From NCBI RefSeq assembly GCF_032854445.1, contig NW_027018100.1, forward strand, positions 1 to 64,000: a stretch of 64,000 nt of DNA, read 5' to 3'. This DNA comes from Liolophura sinensis (taxonomy: Eukaryota > Mollusca > Polyplacophora > Chitonida > Chitonidae). This document shows positions 25,104 through 38,309 of this stretch, piece after piece. Positions within the stretch are counted from its first letter, which is position 1; each line of letters begins with the position of its first letter. Both the position numbers and the translations under genes were made by a program. The notes below the pieces were generated by a model. The model worked only from the letters and a program-made list of their open reading frames with translations, made no database searches and was not told where the DNA came from.

Positions 25104-27857
25104 GGCCCAAAGATTTGACGTCGTCTGGGCTACCGAAGGGCACATAACTTATAATGAAAAGTTGAATATAGTAATGACCAGTCGCGATTGTACATAGTTA
25201 ATGTAGCCGATTTCAATTAGCAAAAAGACCAGGCAAAAATCCAAAAGTGGAAAAACTGTTCCAATGCTGCTGGTAAGAGGCTAATCCGACGTATTTTTTG
25301 ACGAGAAATCGAATGGTGCAAACCGCGTTGCTCTCCGACCAATACTTTTGGCTGTAGCCACAAATGAATAATCATTGATGTCAAGATCACGTGCCCAGCA
25401 ACGGCTCTTACTCCATGGAAACCAAGGAAATTTGCAATTTTTCAACAGCTGGAGATGCCTGGCCCAATTGCGCATCTTTTGGCACCTTATTGATGTGGGT
25501 CAGTGTTAAATTGTACTTTTTACAGCGGACTGTATCAAGTACCTTGTGTTTTTTTATATACAAATGGTGTGGTTTTTCTACATGTAGATAAAGACATTGA
25601 GTTTGTCTTTGACTTAGAAGTAAGACAACTGCTGGGTGAGTTAAATGGGCTTGGCCCAAAGATTTGACGTCGTCTGGGCTACCGAAGGGCACATAACTTA
25701 TAATGAAAAGTTGAATATAGTAATGACCAGTCGCGATTGTACATAGTTAATGTAGCCGATTTCAATTAGCAAAAAGACCAGGCAAAAATCCAAAAGTGGA
25801 AAAACTGTTCCAATGCTGCTGGTAAGAGGCTAATCCGACGTATTTTTTGACGAGAAATCGAATGGTGCAAACCGCGTTGCTCTCCGACCAATACTTTTGG
25901 CTGGGCTGTAGCCACAAATGAATAATCATTGATGTCAAGATCACGTGCCCAGCAACTGCTCTTACTCCATGGAAACCAAGGAAATTTGCAATTTTTCAAC
26001 AGCTGGAGATGCCTGGCCCAATTGCGCATCTTTTGGCACTTATTGATGTGGGTCAGTGTTTAATTGTACTTTTTACAGCGGACTGTATCAAGTACCTTGT
26101 GTTTTTTTTATATACAAATGGTGTGGTTTTTCTACATGTAGATAAAGACATTGAGTTTGTCTTCGACTTAGAAGTAAGACAACTTCTGGGTGAGTTAAAT
26201 GGGCTTGGCCCAAAGATTTGACGTCGTCTGGGCTACCGAAGGGCACATAACTTATAATGAAAAGTTGAATATAGTAATGACCAGTCGCGATTGTACATAG
26301 TTAATGTAGCCGATTTCAATTAGAAAAAATACCAGGCAAAAATCCAAAAGTGGAAAAACTGTTCCAATGCTGCTGGTAAGAGGCTAATCCGACGTATTTT
26401 TTGACGAGAAATCGAATGGTGCAAACCACGTTGCTCTCCGACCAATACTTTTGGCTGTAGCCACAAATGAATAATCATTGATGTCAAGATCACGTGCCCA
26501 GCAACGGCTCTTACTCCATGGAAACCAAGGAAATTTGCAATCTTTCAACAGCTGGAGATGCCTGACCCAATTGCGCATCTTTTGGCACCTTATTGATGTG
26601 GGTCAGTGTTCAATTGTGCTTTTTACAGCGGACTGTATCAAGTACCTTGTGTTTTTTTATATACAAATGGTGTGGTTTTTCTACATGTAGATAAAGACAT
26701 TGAGTTTGTCTTCGACTTAGAAGTAAGACATTTGCTGGGTGAGTTAAATGGGCTTTGCCCAAAGATTTGACGTCGTCTGGGCTACCGAAGGCCACATAAC
26801 TTATAATGAAAAGTTGAATATAGTAATGACAAGTCGCGATTGTACATAGTTAATGTAGCCGATTTCAATTCGCAAAAAGACCAGGCAAAAATCCAAAAGT
26901 GGAAAAACTGTTCCAATGCTGCTGGTAAGAGGCTAATCCGACGTATTTTTTGACGAGAAATCGAATGGTGCAAACCGCGTTGCTCTCCGACCAATACTTT
27001 TGGCTGTAGCCACAAATGAATAATCATTGATGTCAAGATCACGTGCCCAGCAACGGCTCTTACTACATGGAAACCAAGGAAATTTGCAATTTGTCAACAG
27101 CTGGAGATGCCTGGCCCAATTGCGCATCTTTTGGCACCTTATTGATGTGGGTCAGTGTTCAATTGTACTTTTTACAGCAGACTGTATCATATACCTTGTG
27201 TTTTTTTTATATACAAATGGTGTGGTTTTTCTACATGTAGATAAAGACATTGAGTTTGTCTTCGACTTAGAAGTAAGACATTTGCTGGGTGAGTTAAATG
27301 GGCTTGGCCCAAAGATTTGACGTCGTCTGGGCTACCGAAGGGCACATAACTTATAATGAAAAGTTGAATATAGTAATGACCAGTCGCGATTGTACATAGT
27401 TAATGTAGCCGATTTCAATTAGCAAAAAAGACCAGGTAAAAATCCAAAAGTGGAAAAACTGTTCCAATGCTGCTGGTAAGAGGCTAATCCGACGTATTTT
27501 TTGACGAGAAATCCAATGGTGCAAACCGCGTTGCTCTCCGACCAATACTTTTGGCTGTAGCCACAAATGAATAATTATTGATGTCAAGATCACGTGCCCA
27601 GCAACGGCTCTTACTCCATGGAAACCAAGGAAATTTGCAATTTTTCAACAGCTGGAGATGCCTGGCCCAATTGCGCATCTTTTGGCACCTTATTGATGTG
27701 GGTCAGTGTTCAATTGTACTTTTTACAGCGGAGTGTATCAAGTACCTTGTGTTTTTTTTTATATACAAATGGTGTGGTTTTTCTACATGTAGATAAAGAC
27801 ATTGAGTTTGTCTTCGACTTAGAAGTAAGACATTTGCTGGGTGAGTTAAATGGGCTT
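25104..27857. repeat. Pentameric HOR, copy 1 (5 monomers)
   Basis: Monomers start at 25104 (type A), 25653, 26207, 26756 and 27306. The next monomers at 27858, 28407, 28957 and 29506 repeat the first four types in order, a shift of about 2.75 kb. Shared private variants include GTTTAATTG at the second position; CAATCTTTC, CCTGACCC, TTGTGCTTTT and GGCTTTGCCC at the third; and GAAGGCCAC plus GACAAGTCGC at the fourth. The second copy here has a 5-bp gain (TTGGCTGGGCTG at 25898-25907) and one lost C near 26038 that its partner lacks. The fourth copy is a hybrid whose right part is type C. Confidence 0.8.
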
Positions 27858-28956
27858 GGCCCAAAGATTTGACGTCGTCTGGGCTACCGAAGGGCACATA
27901 ACTTATAATGAAAAGTTGAATATAGTAATGACCAGTCGCGATTGTACATAGTTAATGTAGCCGATTTCAATTAGCAAAAAGACCAGGCAAAAATCCAAAA
28001 GTGGAAAAACTGTTCCAATGCTGCTGGTAAGAGGCTAATCCGACGTATTTTTTGACGAGAAATCGAATGGTGCAAACCGCGTTGCTCTCCGACCAATACT
28101 TTTGGCTGTAGCCACAAATGAATAATCATTGATGTCAAGATCACGTGCCCAGCAACGGCTCTTACTCCATGGAAACCAAGGAAATTTGCAATTTTTCAAC
28201 AGCTGGAGATGCCTGGCCCAATTGCGCATCTTTTGGCACCTTATTGATGTGGGTCAGTGTTAAATTGTACTTTTTACAGCGGACTGTATCAAGTACCTTG
28301 TGTTTTTTTATATACAAATGGTGTGGTTTTTCTACATGTAGATAAAGACATTGAGTTTGTCTTTGACTTAGAAGTAAGACAACTGCTGGGTGAGTTAAAT
28401 GGGCTTGGCCTAAAGATTTGACGTCGTCTGGGCTACCGAAGGGCACATAACTTATAATGAAAAGTTGAATATAGTAATGACCAGTCGCGATTGTACATAG
28501 TTAATGTAGCCGATTTCAATTAGCAAAAAGACCAGGCAAAAATCCAAAAGTGGAAAAACTGTTCCAATGCTGCTGGTAAGAGGCTAATCCGACGTATTTT
28601 TTGACGAGAAATCGAATGGTGCAAACCGCGTTGCTCTCCGACCAATACTTTTGGCTGTAGCCACAAATGAATAATCATTGATGTCAAGATCACGTGCCCA
28701 GCAACTGCTCTTACTCCATGGAAACCAAGGAAATTTGCAATTTTTCAACAGCTGGAGATGCCTGGCCCAATTGCGCATCTTTTGGCACCTTATTGATGTG
28801 GGTCAGTGTTTAATTGTACTTTTTACAGCGGACTGTATCAAGTACCTTGTGTTTTTTTTATATACAAATGGTGTGGTTTTTCTACATGTAGATAAAGACA
28901 TTGAGTTTGTCTTCGACTTAGAAGTAAGACAACTTCTGGGTGAGTTAAATGGGCTT

Positions 28957-31900
28957 GGCCCAAAGATTTGACGTCGTCTGGGCTACCGAAGGGCACATAA
29001 CTTATAATGAAAAGTTGAATATAGTAATGACCAGTCGCGATTGTACATAGTTAATGTAGCCGATTTCAATTAGAAAAAATACCAGGCAAAAATCCAAAAG
29101 TGGAAAAACTGTTCCAATGCTGCTGGTAAGAGGCTAATCCGACGTATTTTTTGACGAGAAATCGAATGGTGCAAACCACGTTGCTCTCCGACCAATACTT
29201 TTGGCTGTAGCCACAAATGAATAATCATTGATGTCAAGATCACGTGCCCAGCAACGGCTCTTACTCCATGGAAACCAAGGAAATTTGCAATCTTTCAACA
29301 GCTGGAGATGCCTGACCCAATTGCGCATCTTTTGGCACCTTATTGATGTGGGTCAGTGTTCAATTGTGCTTTTTACAGCGGACTGTATCAAGTACCTTGT
29401 GTTTTTTTATATACAAATGGTGTGGTTTTTCTACATGTAGATAAAGACATTGAGTTTGTCTTCGACTTAGAAGTAAGACATTTGCTGGGTGAGTTAAATG
29501 GGCTTTGCCCAAAGATTTGACGTCGTCTGGGCTACCGAAGGCCACATAACTTATAATGAAAAGTTGAATATAGTAATGACAAGTCGCGATTGTACATAGT
29601 TAATGTAGCCGATTTCAATTCGCAAAAAGACCAGGCAAAAATCCAAAAGTGGAAAAACTGTTCCAATGCTGCTGGTAAGAGGCTAATCCGACGTATTTTT
29701 TGACGAGAAATCGAATGGTGCAAACCGCGTTGCTCTCCGACCAATACTTTTGGCTGTAGCCACAAATGAATAATCATTGATGTCAAGATCACGTGCCCAG
29801 CAACGGCTCTTACTCCATGGAAACCAAGGAAATTTGCAATTTTTCAACAGCTGGAGATGCCTGGCCCAATTGCGCATCTTTTGGCACCTTATTGATGTGG
29901 GTCAGTGTTCAATTGTCCTTTTTACAGCGGACTGTATCAAGTACCTTGTGTTTTTTTTATATACAAATGGTGTGGTTTTTCTACATGTAGATAAAGACAT
30001 TGAGTTTGTCTTCGACTTAGAAGTAAGACAACTGCTGGGTGAGTTAAATGGGCTTGGCCCAAAGATTTCACGTCGTCTGGGCTACCGAAGGGCACATAAC
30101 TTATAATGAAAAGTTGAATATAGTAATGACCAGTCGCGATTGTACATAGTTAATGTAGCCGATTTCAATTAGCAAAAAGACCTGGCAAAAATCCAAAAGT
30201 GGAAAAACTGTTCCAATGCTGCTGGTAAGAGGCTAATCCGACGTATTTTTTGACGAGAAATCGAATGGTGCAAACTGCGTTGCTCTCCGACCAATACTTT
30301 TGGCTGTAGCCACAAATGAATAATCATTGATGTCAAGATCACGTGCCCAGCAACTGCTCTTACTCCATGGAAACCAAGGAAATTTGCAATTTTTCAACAG
30401 CTGGAGATGCATGGCCCAATTGCGCATCTTTTGGCACCTTATTGATGTGGGTCAGTGTTCAATTGTACTTTTTACAGCGGACTGTATCAAGTACCTTGTG
30501 TTTTTTTTATATACAAATGGTGTGGTTTTTCTACATGTAGATAAAGACATTGAGTTTGTCTTCGACTTAGAAGTAAGACAACTTCTGGGTGAGTTAAATG
30601 GGCTTGGCCCAAAGATTTGACGTCGTCTGGGCTACCGAAGGGCACATAACTTATAATGAAAAGTTGAATATAGTAATGACCAGTCGCGATTGTACATAGT
30701 TAATGTAGCCGATTTCAATTAGAAAAAATACCAGGCAAAAATCCAAAAGTGGAAAAACTGTTAAAATGCTGCTGGTAAGAGGCTAATCCGACGTATTTTT
30801 TAACGAGAAATCGAATGGTGCAAACCGCGTTGCTCTCCGACCAATACTTTTGGCTGTAGCCACAAATGAATAATCATTGATGTCAAGATCACGTGCCCAG
30901 CAACGGGTCCTACTCCATGGAAACCAAGGAAATTTGCAATTTTTCAACAGCTGGAGATGCCTGGCCCAATTGCGCATCTTTTGGCACCTTATTGATGTGG
31001 GTCAGTGTTCAATTGTACTTTTTACAGCGGACTGTATCAAGTACCTTGTGTTTTTTTTATATACAAATGGTGTGGTTTTTCTACATGTAGATAAAGACAT
31101 TGAGTTTGTCTTCGACTTAGAAGTAAGACATTTGCTGGGTGAGTTAAATGGGCTTGGCCCAAAGATTTGACGTCGTCTGGGCTACCGAAGGGCACATAAC
31201 TTATAATGAAAAGTTGAATATAGTAATGACCAGTCGCGATTGTACATAGTTAATGTAGCCGATTTCAATTCGCAAAAAGACCAGGCAAAAATCTAAAAGT
31301 GGAAAAACTGTTCCAATGCTGCTGGTAAGAGGCTAATCCGACGTATTTTTTGACGAGAAATCGAATGGTGCAAACCGCGTTGCTCTCCGACCAATACTTT
31401 TGGCTGTAGCCACAAATGAATAATCATTGATGTCAAGATCACGTGCCCAGCAACGGCTCTTACTCCATGGAAACCAAGGAAATTTGCAATTTTTCAACAG
31501 CTGGAGATGCCTGGCCCAATTGCGCATCTTTTTGCACCTTATTGATGTGGGTCAGTGTTCAATTGTACTTTTTACAGCGGACTGTATCAAGTACCTTGTG
31601 TTTTTTTTATATACAAATGGTGTGGTTTTTCTACATGTAGATAAAGACATTGAGATTGTCTTTGACTTAGAAGTAAGACAACTGCTGGGTGAGTTAAATG
31701 GGCTTGGCCTAAAGATTTGACGTCGTCTGGGCTACCGAAGGGCACATAACTTATAATGAAAAGTTGAATATAGTAATGACCAGTCGCGATTGTACATAGT
31801 TAATGTAGCCGATTTCAATTAGCAAAAAGACCAGGCAAAAATCCAAAAGTGGAAAAACTGTTCCAATGCTGCTGGTAAGAGGCTAATCCGACGTATTTTT

Positions 31901-32805
31901 TGACGAGAAATCGAATGGTGCAAACCGCGTTGCTCTCCGACCAATACTTTTGGCTGTAGCCACAAATGAATAATCATTGATGTCAAGATCACGTGCCCAC
32001 CAACTGCTCTTACTCCATGGAAACCAAGGAAATTTGCAATTTTTCAACAGCTGGAGATGCCTGGCCCAATTGCGCATCTTTTGGCACCTTATTGATGTGG
32101 GTCAGTGTTAAATTGTACTTTTTACAGCGGACTGTATCAAGTACCTTGTGTTTTTTTTATATACAAATGGTGTGGTTCTTCTACATGTAGATAAAGACAT
32201 TGAGTTTGTCTTCGACTTACAAGTAAGACAACTTCTGGGTGAGTTAAATGGGCTTGGCCCAAAGATTTGACGTCGTCTGGGCTACCGAAGGGCACATAAC
32301 TTATAATGAAAAGTTGAATATAGTAATGACCAGTCGCGATTGTACATAGTTAATGTAGCCGATTTCAATTAGAAAAAATACCAGGCAAAAATCCAAAAGT
32401 GGAAAAACTGTTCCAATGCTGCTGGTAAGAGGCTAATCCGACGTATTTTTTGACGAGAAATCGAATGGTGCAAACCGCGTTGCTCTCCGACCAATACTTT
32501 TGGCTGTAGCCACAAATGAATAATCATTGATGTCAAGATCACGTGCCCAGCAACGGCTCTTACTCCATGGAAACCAAGGAAATTTGCAATTTTTCAACAC
32601 CTGGAGATGCCTGGCCCAATTGCGCATCTTTTGGCACCTTATTGATGTGGGTCAGTGTTCAATTGTACTTTTTACAGCGGACTGTATCAAGTACCTTGTG
32701 TTTTTTTTATATACAAATGGTGTGGTTTTTCTACATGTAGATAAAGACATTGAGTTTGTCTTCGACTTAGAAGTAAGACATTTGCTGGGTGAGTTAAATG
32801 GGCTT
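28957..32805. repeat. Seven-monomer HOR, clean copy
   Basis: Monomers start at 28957, 29506, 30056, 30606, 31156, 31706 and 32256. They repeat, type by type, the order of 14857-18714 with almost no indels. The second carries GAAGGCCAC and GACAAGTCGC, which the left copy lacks. The sixth has CCACCAACTGC and CTTACAAG. The last six form a hexamer from which the following pentamers are derived. The first two monomers also belong to the pentamer pattern of 25104-29505. Confidence 0.8.
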
Positions 32806-35800
32806 TGCCCAAAGATTTGACGTCGTCTGGGCTACCGAAGGCCACATAACTTATAATGAAAAGTTGAATATAGTAATGACAAGTCGCGATTGTACATAGT
32901 TAATGTAGCCGATTTCAATTCGCAAAAAGACCAGGCAAAAATCCAAAAGTGGAAAAACTGTTCCAATGCTGCTGGTAAGAGGCTAATCCGACGTATTTTT
33001 TGACGAGAAATCGAATGGTGCAAACCGCGTTGCTCTCCGACCAATACTTTTGGCTGTAGCCACAAATGAATAATCATTGATGTCAAGATCACGTGCCCAG
33101 CAACGGCTCTTACTCCATGGAAACCAAGGAAATTTGCAATTTTTCAACAGCTGGAGATGCCTGGCCCAATTGCGCATCTTTTGGCACCTTATTGATGTGG
33201 GTCAGTGTTCAATTGTACTTTTTACAGCGGACTGTATCAAGTACCTTGTGTTTTTTTTATATACAAATGGTGTGGTTTTTCTACATGTAGATAAAGACAT
33301 TGAGTTTGTCTTCGACTTAGAAGTAAGACAACTGCTGGGTGAGTTAAATGGGCTTGGCCCAAAGATTTGACGTCGTCTGGGCTACCGAAGGGCACATAAC
33401 TTATAATGAAAAGTTGAATATAGTAATGACCAGTCGCGATTGTACATAGTTAATGTAGCCGATTTCAATTAGCAAAAAGACCAGGCAAAAATCCAAAAGT
33501 GGAAAAACTGTTCCAATGCTGCTGGTAAGAGGCTAATCCGACGTATTTTTTGACGAGAAATCGAATGGTGCAAACTGCGTTGCTCTCCGACCAATACTTT
33601 TGGCTGTAGCCACAAATGAATAATCATTGATGTCAAGATCACGTGCCCAGCAACTGCTCTTACTCCATGGAAACCAAGGAAATTTGCAATTTTTCAACAG
33701 CTGGAGATGCCTGGCCCAATTGCGCATCTTTTGGCACCTTATTGATGTGGGTCAGTGTTCAATTGTACTTTTTACAGCGGACTGTATCAAGTACCTTGTG
33801 TTTTTTTTATATACAAATGGTGTGGTTTTTCTACATGTAGATAAAGACATTGAGTTTGTCTTCGACTTAGAAGTAAGACAACTTCTGGGTGAGTTAAATG
33901 GGCTTGGCCCAAAGATTTGACGTCGTCTGGGCTACCGAAGGGCACATAACTTATAATGAAAAGTTGAATATAGTAATGACCAGTCGCGATTGTACATAGT
34001 TAATGTAGCCGATTTCAATTAGAAAAAATACCAGGCAAAAATCCAAAAGTGGAAAAACTGTTAAAATGCTGCTGGTAAGAGGCTAATCCGACGTATTTTT
34101 TGACGAGAAATCGAATGGTGCAAACCGCGTTGCTCTCCGACCAATACTTTTGGCTGTAGCCACAAATGAATAATCATTGATGTCAAGATCACGTGCCCAG
34201 CAACGGGTCCTACTCCATGGAAACCAAGGAAATTTGCAATTTTTCAACAGCTGGAGATGCCTGGCCCAATTGCGCATCTTTTGGCACCTTATTGATGTGG
34301 GTCAGTGTTCAATTGTACTTTTTACAGCGGACTGTATCAAGTACCTTGTGTTTTTTTTATATATAAATGGTGTGGTTTTTCTACATGTAGATAAAGACAT
34401 TGAGATTGTCTTTGACTTAGAAGTAAGACAACTGCTGGGTGAGTTAAATGGGCTTGGCCCAAAGATTTGACGTCGTCTGGGCTACCGAAGGGCACATAAC
34501 TTATAATGAAAAGTTGAATATAGTAATGATCAGTCGCGATTGTACATAGTTAATGTAGCCGATTTCAATTAGCAAAAAGACCAGGCAAAAATCCAAAAGT
34601 GGAAAAACTGTTCCAATGCTGCTGGTAAGAGGCTAATCCGACGTATTTTTTGACGAGAAATCGAATGGTGCAAACCGCGTTGCTCTCCGACCAATACTTT
34701 TGGCTGTAGCCACAAATGAATAATCATTGATGTCAAGATCACGTGCCCACCAACTGCTCTTACTCCATGGAAACCAAGGAAATTTGCAATTTTTCAACAG
34801 CTGGAGATGCCTGGCCCAATTGCGCATCTTTTGGCACCTTATTGATGTGGGTCAGTGTTAAATTGTACTTTTTACAGCGGACTGTATCAAGTACCTTGTG
34901 TTTTTTTTATATACAAATGGTGTGGTTTTTCTACATGTAGATAAAGACATTGAGTTTGTCTTCGACTTAGAAGTAAGACAACTTCTGGGTGAGTTAAATG
35001 GGCTTGGCCCAAAGATTTGACGTCGTCTGGGCTACCGAAGGGCACATAACTTATAATGAAAAGTTGAATATAGTAATGACCAGTCGCGATTGTACATAGA
35101 TAATGTAGCCGATTTCAATTAGAAAAAATACCAGGCAAAAATCCAAAAGTGGAAAAACTGTTCCAATGCTGCTGGTAAGAGGCTAATCCGACGTATTTTT
35201 TGACGAGAAATCGAATGGTGCAAACCACGTTGCTCTCCGACTAATACTTTTGGCTGTAGCCACAAATGAATAATCATTGATGTCAAGATCACGTGCCCAG
35301 CAACGGCTCTTACTCCATGGAAACCAAGGAAATTTGCAATTTTTCAACAGCTGGAGATGCCTGGCCCAATCGCGCATCTTTTGGCACCTTATTGATGTGG
35401 GTCAGTGTTCAATTGTACTTTTTACAGCGGACTGTATCAAGTACCTTGTGTTTTTTTTATATACAAATGGTGTGGTTTTTCTACATGTAGATAAAGACAT
35501 TGAGTTTGTCTTCGACTTAGAAGTAAGACATTTGCTGGGTGAGTTAAATGGGCTTGGCCCAAAGATTTGACGTCGTCTGGGCTACCGAAGGCCACATAAC
35601 TTATAATGAAAAGTTGAATATAGTAATGACAAGTCGCGATTGTACATAGTTAATGTAGCCGATTTCAATTCGCAAAAAGACCAGGCAAAAATCCAAAAGT
35701 GGAAAAACTGTTCCAATGCTGCTGGTAAGAGGCTAATCCGACGTATTTTTTGACGAGAAATCGAATGGTGCAAACCGCGTTGCTCTCCGACCAATACTTT

Positions 35801-38309
35801 TGGCTGTAGCCACAAATGAATAATCATTGATGTCAAGATCACGTGCCCAGCAACGGCTCTTACTCCATGGAAACCAAGGAAATTTGCAATTTTTCAACAG
35901 CTGGAGATGCCTGGCCCAATTGCGCATCTTTTGGCACCTTATTGATGTGGGTCAGTGTTCAATTGTCCTTTTTACAGCGGACTGTATCAAGTACCTTGTG
36001 TTTTTTTTATATACAAATGGTGTGGTTTTTCTACATGTAGATAAAGACATTGAGTTTGTCTTCGACTTAGAAGTAAGACAACTGCTGGGTGAGTTAAATG
36101 GGCTTGGCCCAAAGATTTGACGTCGTCTGGGCTACCGAAGGGCACATAACTTATAATGAAAAGTTGAATATAGTAATGACCAGTCGCGATTGTACATAGT
36201 TAATGTAGCCGATTTCAATTAGCAAAAAGACCAGGCAAAAATCCAAAAGTGGAAAAACTGTTCCAATGCTGCTGGTAAGAGGCTAATCCGACGTATTTTT
36301 TGACGAGAAATCGAATGGTGCAAACTGCGTTGCTCTCCGACCAATACTTTTGGCTGTAGCCACAAATGAATAATCATTGATGTCAAGATCACGTGCCCAG
36401 CAACTGCTCTTACTCCATGGAAACCAAGGAAATTTGCAATTTTTCAACAGCTGGAGATGCCTGGCCCAATTGCGCATCTTTTGGCACCTTATTGATGTGG
36501 GTCAGTGTTCAATTGTACTTTTTACAGCGGACTGTATCAAGTACCTTGTGTTTTTTTTTATATACAAATGTGTGGTTTTTCTACATGTAGATAAAGACAT
36601 TGAGTTTGTCTTCGACTTAGAAGTAAGACAACTTCTGGGTGAGTTTAAATGGGCTTGGCCCAAAGATTTGACGTCGTCTGGGCTACCGAAGGGCACATAA
36701 CTTATAATGAAAAGTTGAATATAGTAATGACCAGTCGCGATTGTACATAGTTAATGTAGCCGATTTCAATTAGAAAAAATACCAGGCAAAAATCCAAAAG
36801 TGGAAAAACTGTTAAAATGCTGCTGGTAAGAGGGCTAATCCGACGTATTTTTTGACGAGAAATCGAATGGTGCAAACAAGCGTTGCTCTCCGACCAATAC
36901 TTTTGGCTGTAGCCACAAATGAATAATCATTGATGTCAAGATCACGTGCCCAGCAACGGGTCCTACTCCATGGAAACCAAGGAAATTGCAATTTTTCAAC
37001 AGCTGGAGATGCCTGGCCCAATTGCGCATCTTTTGGCACCTTATTGATGTGGGTCAGTGTTCAATTGTACTTTTTACAGCGGACTGTATCAAGTACCTTG
37101 TGTTTTTTTTATATATAAATGGTGTGGTTTTTCTACATGTAGATAAAGACATTGAGATTTTCTTTGACTTAGAAGTAAGACACTGCCTGGGTGAGTTAAA
37201 ATGGGGCTTGGCCCAAAGATTTGACGTCGTCTGGGCTACCGAAGGGCACATAACTTATAATGAAAAGTTGAATATAGTAATGACCAGTCGCGATTGTACA
37301 TAGTTAATGTAGCCGATTTCAATTAGCAAAAAGACCAGGCAAAAATCCAAAAGTGGAAAAACTGTTCCAATGCTGCTGGTAAGAGGCTAATCCGACGTAT
37401 TTTTTGACGAGAAATCGAATGGTGCAAACCGCGTTGCTCTCCGACCAATACTTTTGGCTGTAGCCACAAATGAATAATCATTGATGTCAAGATCACGTGC
37501 CCACCAACTGCTCTTACTCCATGGAAACCAAGGAAATTTGCAATTTTTCAACAGCTGGAGATGCCTGGCCCAATTGCGCATCTTTTGGCACCTTATTGAT
37601 GTGGGTCAGTGTTAAATTGTACTTTTTACAGCGGACTGTATCAAGTACCTTGTGTTTTTTTTATATACAAATGGTGTGGTTTTTCTACATGTAGATAAAG
37701 ACATTGAGTTTGTCTTCGACTTAGAAGTAAGACAACTTCTGGGTGAGTTAAATGGGCTTGGCCCAAAGATTTGACGTCGTCTGGGCTACCGAAGGGCACA
37801 TAACTTATAATGAAAAGTTGAATATAGTAATGACCAGTCGCGATTGTACATAGTTAATGTAGCCGATTTCAATTAGAAAAAATACCAGGCAAAAATCCAA
37901 AAGTGGAAAAACTGTTCCAATGCTGCTGGTAAGAGGCTAATCCGACGTATTTTTTGACGAGAAATCGAATGGTGCAAACCGCGTTGCTCTCCGACCAATA
38001 CTTTTGGCTGTAGCCACAAATGAATAATCATTGATGTCAAGATCACGTGCCCAGCAACGGCTCTTACTCCATGGAAACCAAGGAAATTTGCAATTTTTCA
38101 ACACCTGGAGATGCCTGGCCCAATTGCGCATCTTTTGGCACCTTATTGATGTGGGTCAGTGTTCAATTGTACTTTTTACAGCGGACTGTATCAAGTACCT
38201 TGTGTTTTTTTTATATACAAATGGTGTGGTTTTTCTACATGTAGATAAAGACATTGAGTTTGTCTTCGACTTAGAAGTAAGACATTTGCTGGGTGAGTTA
38301 AATGGGCTT
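32806..38309. repeat. Two pentameric HOR units derived from a hexamer
   Basis: Unit 1 starts at 32806, 33356, 33906, 34456 and 35006; unit 2 at 35556, 36106, 36657, 37210 and 37760. Relative to 29506-32805 each unit lacks one monomer because its third member is a hybrid: TTAAAATG and CGGGTCC from the hexamer's third type on the left, GAGATT (GAGATTTTC in unit 2), CTTTGAC and a private TATATAAATGG on the right. Fifth members differ: 35006 has CCACG, GACTAATAC and CCCAATCGCG, whereas 37760 has CAACACCTGG. Unit 2 has a patch of 1-bp indels at about 36547-37206. Confidence 0.8.
33906..34455. repeat. Hybrid monomer that shortens a hexamer to a pentamer
   Basis: The left part (AGAAAAAATACC, TTAAAATG, CAACGGGTCC) equals the copy at 30606-31155. 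The right part (GAGATTGTCTTTGAC, AACTGC) equals the copy at 31156-31705. The switch lies between about 34210 and 34400. The same hybrid, with the same private TATATAAATGG, recurs at 36657-37209, so it was made once and then amplified with its pentamer. Confidence 0.8.
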
